In this document: positions 61,925-64,000 of the stretch, piece by piece
Layout: each line of letters begins with the position of its first letter
Position numbering within the stretch: position 1 is the first letter of the stretch
From: Unio delphinus
Lineage: Eukaryota; Mollusca; Bivalvia; Unionida; Unionidae
Length of the DNA stretch: 64,000 bases
Assembly: GCA_029339505.1 (NCBI GenBank)
Contig: JAQISU010000210.1
Location: forward strand, 12,814,501 to 12,878,500
Reading direction: 5' to 3'
Notes under the pieces: model-generated
Database searches by the model: none
Told to the model about the DNA's origin: nothing
Seen by the model: the letters and a program-made list of their open reading frames with translations, nothing else
Position numbers and translations under genes: made by a program

Positions 61925-62317
61925 ATGATCATACACTACAATCATGATAAACCAACCAGCATCTATGTAGTTAATTCACGGTTTCCAGTTTATAACGCGT
62001 ACTATGGTGATGGTCTCGGTGATACAATTGCAGGGTTATTTGCAAGAATGGCTCCAAAAGTGGCGCCGCTAGCAAAACAATTATCAATGAAAGCCATTGA
62101 TGTTATTCGTGATAAGGGTATTAGTGCTGTTAGAGATCTTGCCGGGAAAGCGTTTTCCGCGGTAAAGGATAAACTAACAGCGCTAGTTCGGCGGCGAAGG
62201 AAACCAGGATCACTGCCATCTAAAGCAGAGATGCCTGCGAGTGTTAGTAAAATTATAAAAAAACGCAGTAGATTAAAAACTAGCGTCGCTGATAACTCCG
62301 TCGTTGACAGCAAGTGA
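61925..62317 (+). CDS. Small basic capsid-associated protein (pX/protein VI-like), 130 aa
   Basis: After a short N-terminus it has YGDGLGDTIAGLFARMAPKV, a Gly motif followed by an amphipathic helix, then an Ala/Lys helix and an Arg/Lys cluster (KLTALVRRRRKPGS), ending in a basic tail. Similar proteins in adenoviruses and Polinton-like elements are membrane-active or DNA-condensing minor capsid components; the Gly motif could be a protease site. It stands directly upstream of the major capsid-like gene, as expected. Frame intact, good ATG. Assignment is by pattern and position. Confidence 0.55.
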   Translation: MIIHYNHDKPTSIYVVNSRFPVYNAYYGDGLGDTIAGLFARMAPKVAPLAKQLSMKAIDVIRDKGISAVRDLAGKAFSAVKDKLTALVRRRRKPGSLPSKAEMPASVSKIIKKRSRLKTSVADNSVVDSK

Positions 62318-62411
62318 CCAGGATAACATAACAGCAAATATGATAGAGGGAAGTGGCTTAAAAAGCCCCGACGACGTCGACGATGATTTAGATCAATGAA
62401 TATAGAATAAA

Positions 62412-63830
62412 ATGTTCAAACGGTCACTTGATACAGCGTTTGATATGCACGCCCCAGTGCTTAAGGATGATTTTGTACGCGATTATCAATTTTATTCTTA
62501 TCACGCAGTACAATCAGATCTCCGGTCAAGAATTGAACTTCAAGTTCATGATACCAGTAAATACTTTTTGCCTTGTGAAGCATTTATTGAAGTGGAAGGA
62601 GAACTTGTAACAAATGATCCACCATAAGACAATAACCCAACTATCCAAGTTGGTTTTGTTAATAATGGCAGCATGGCGTTATTAGAAAGCGCTAGATATC
62701 TCATTGATGGATGAGAATTTGAATCTATAGAGCGTGAATTTGATGTTACCACAACAATAATCGGGTTAGCGAGATACTCTGATGATTATGCTACATCAGC
62801 GGGTCTATCTATGAAGTTTTCTAAGGATATCACTGATCACGCTGATCACCTCCCGCATATTAAAATACGGACACCACAAGATACCGCAACGGATCCACAA
62901 CCACATGCTGCTTCTCATGAACACCAAGCAAGACCAGCTGCCGCCTTTGATATTCTCGGAAGCATTAATGATAATTTCAATCTAGGATTTGCAACACGCG
63001 TTTCAACATAGAAGAGGCCTCGTCGACAGTTTTCATGCGCGATTCCACTACATCATATATTTGGATTCTGTAGACACGTTCGAAAAGTTATCTATGGAGC
63101 GAAATATACGGTAGTAATCGTGCGAAATGGTACTGATAATGATGCAATCTGGCATGGTGCTGGTGTTCCTGCTGGTAAAGTCGTTTTAACAAAACTATCA
63201 CTGTGGATGCCAGTGTTGACTCCATCAATCACAACAGAGGAGCGATTACTATCATTTATGGACCAAGGAGAAATGTCGTTGCTGAGTTGGCTAACAATGA
63301 GTACAGATACCAAGGGTTCTGATGTTGATAATACATTTACGTGGAACCTATCATCAAAACAGGTCGTTTCAGCTCCGCGTCGTATATTTGTTGCACTACA
63401 GAATAGAAATCGATTAAACTCTCAAGAACACAGCCATATAATATTTGAAAAATTAGGTGTTACTGACGTCTCGCTGAGAATAAACGGACAACAGGAACCA
63501 TCCGAGGATATACAACTTAATTACGACAAAAATCATATTGCACGCGTGTATCATCGGTTGTTGACATATATGGCACGCGATCAAAATGCTGATACTGGTC
63601 TGCAAATATCACAGTTGGATTTTAGGAATCTGTATCCGATCTATTACTTTTCGCTGGAACATCTTGATTTAACAAGACAGTCCGTCGTTGATATATACTT
63701 TAGAGCTCGTATAGACCCTGGCGGTGTTGGTTATAGAGCGGTTGCTGTCATTCTCAGCAATAAATCAATGATACTTGAAGGTGTTGGAGCAAGAATGAGA
63801 GTAATTGATGCACCAGTAGAAAACATGTAG
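62412..63830 (+). pseudogene. Major capsid-like protein (double-jelly-roll candidate) with three in-frame stops
   Basis: A single frame of 472 codons interrupted only by TAA at 62625, TGA at 62712 and TAG at 63009, with no frameshift. Blocks: YFLPCEAFIEVEGELV, FVNNGSMALLESARYLI, IPLHHIFGFCRHVRKVIYGA, FTWNLSSKQVVSAPRRIFVA and DLTRQSVVDIYFRARIDPG. The size, beta-rich character and place after the pX-like gene fit the major capsid of Polinton-like elements; relatives annotated only as uncharacterised proteins are known in cnidarian and arthropod genomes. The jelly-roll fold itself is inferred. The fragment at 43829-44191 is a diverged relative. Confidence 0.65.
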
Positions 63831-63875
63831 TGTTTTCCAAAACATGTAACAATTAGATCAATCTGTTATTTTATA

Positions 63876-64000
63876 ATGAAATACAGTTATATTAGTGTTG
63901 CGTTAACTCCCGGTCAACTCAAGAAATTGCAATCGGAATCAACTCAAAAATGCGGAACCACAATAACACTGAATCCCAACCAGTTGACTGGCCGGGCGAA
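63876..64000 (+). CDS. Structural-module gene after the capsid, N-terminal 41 codons (runs off the right edge)
   Basis: ATG at 63876 followed by KYSYISVALTPGQLKKLQSE and a Thr/Asn-rich stretch to the edge. The start resembles the small gene that follows the capsid in related elements, possibly a penton-like or minor capsid protein. Too short to decide. Confidence 0.45.
   Translation, partial: MKYSYISVALTPGQLKKLQSESTQKCGTTITLNPNQLTGRA

Larger units (their letters stand above)
60827..64000 (+). mobile_element. Second, inverted and 5'-truncated copy of element 1 (structural module), runs off the right edge
   Basis: Holds the structural-module genes in one direction: relative of the 1-461 gene, a Q/P-rich segment, a Gly-rich protein, a small basic capsid-associated protein, the major capsid-like gene and the start of another structural gene. 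The first gene lacks its N-terminal 20 or so codons, so the junction with host DNA is a breakpoint, not a natural element end. Orientation is opposite to the left copy. Confidence 0.75.

Overview
The window looks like nuclear DNA of an invertebrate animal, most likely a mollusc. It is AT-rich by eye, full of (AT)n, (CT)n/(GA)n and (CATA)n microsatellites, has genes with GT-AG introns, and carries several generations of mobile elements. The species cannot be fixed from the sequence alone.

Host part (about 8.54-60.83 kb): a tandem duplication of a four-exon gene on the + strand, predicted to encode a small type I membrane protein of the cysteine/tyrosine-rich (CYYR1/Shisa-like) kind: signal peptide, Cys/Tyr-rich ectodomain, one transmembrane helix followed by a CCC cluster, and a proline-rich tail with PPPY. 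Copy B (exons at 42199, 50920, 51658 and 58536) is open throughout and gives 179 aa. Copy A (exons at 15180, 19141, 31505 and 35167) keeps all splice sites and phases but has a stop in exon 2 and about 12 kb in intron 2 that is mostly a foreign element. The 5' flanks, introns and 3' flanks of the two copies still align in patches.

Element 1 (1-8.5 kb, with a second, inverted copy at 60.83-64.0 kb and a capsid fragment at 43.83-44.19 kb): a Polinton-like / adintovirus-like integrating DNA element. Its replication gene is unusual: an intact 1019-codon fusion of a DNA polymerase-like N-terminal half and an SF1 helicase C-terminal half. Around it lie a retroviral-type (DDE) integrase, a zinc ribbon plus phospholipase A2 gene, an FtsK/HerA-type packaging ATPase, an HNH homing-endonuclease-like gene, a Cys-rich protein, a five-repeat basic protein and a set of three covarying hairpins. 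The right copy supplies the structural side: a small basic capsid-associated protein, a major-capsid-like protein and the start of another structural gene. Many of these genes carry a frameshift or stop; three frameshifts lie in homopolymer runs of at least 8 bases and may be assembly errors.

Element 2 (about 21.28-31.44 kb, + strand, in intron 2 of copy A): a heavily decayed, more canonical Polinton/Maverick with a protein-primed-type PolB, packaging ATPase, small basic proteins, integrase, minor capsid, a protein-VI-like gene and a different major capsid family. A BIR (inhibitor-of-apoptosis) domain lies between the polymerase and ATPase remnants. The element stops inside its capsid gene about 65 bp before exon 3.

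Other elements: a Ty3/Gypsy gag-pol remnant on the - strand (about 48.2-49.8 kb) and an 821-bp putative solo LTR (42409-43229), both in intron 1 of copy B. All identifications are by reading motifs and residue patterns; no database search was run.
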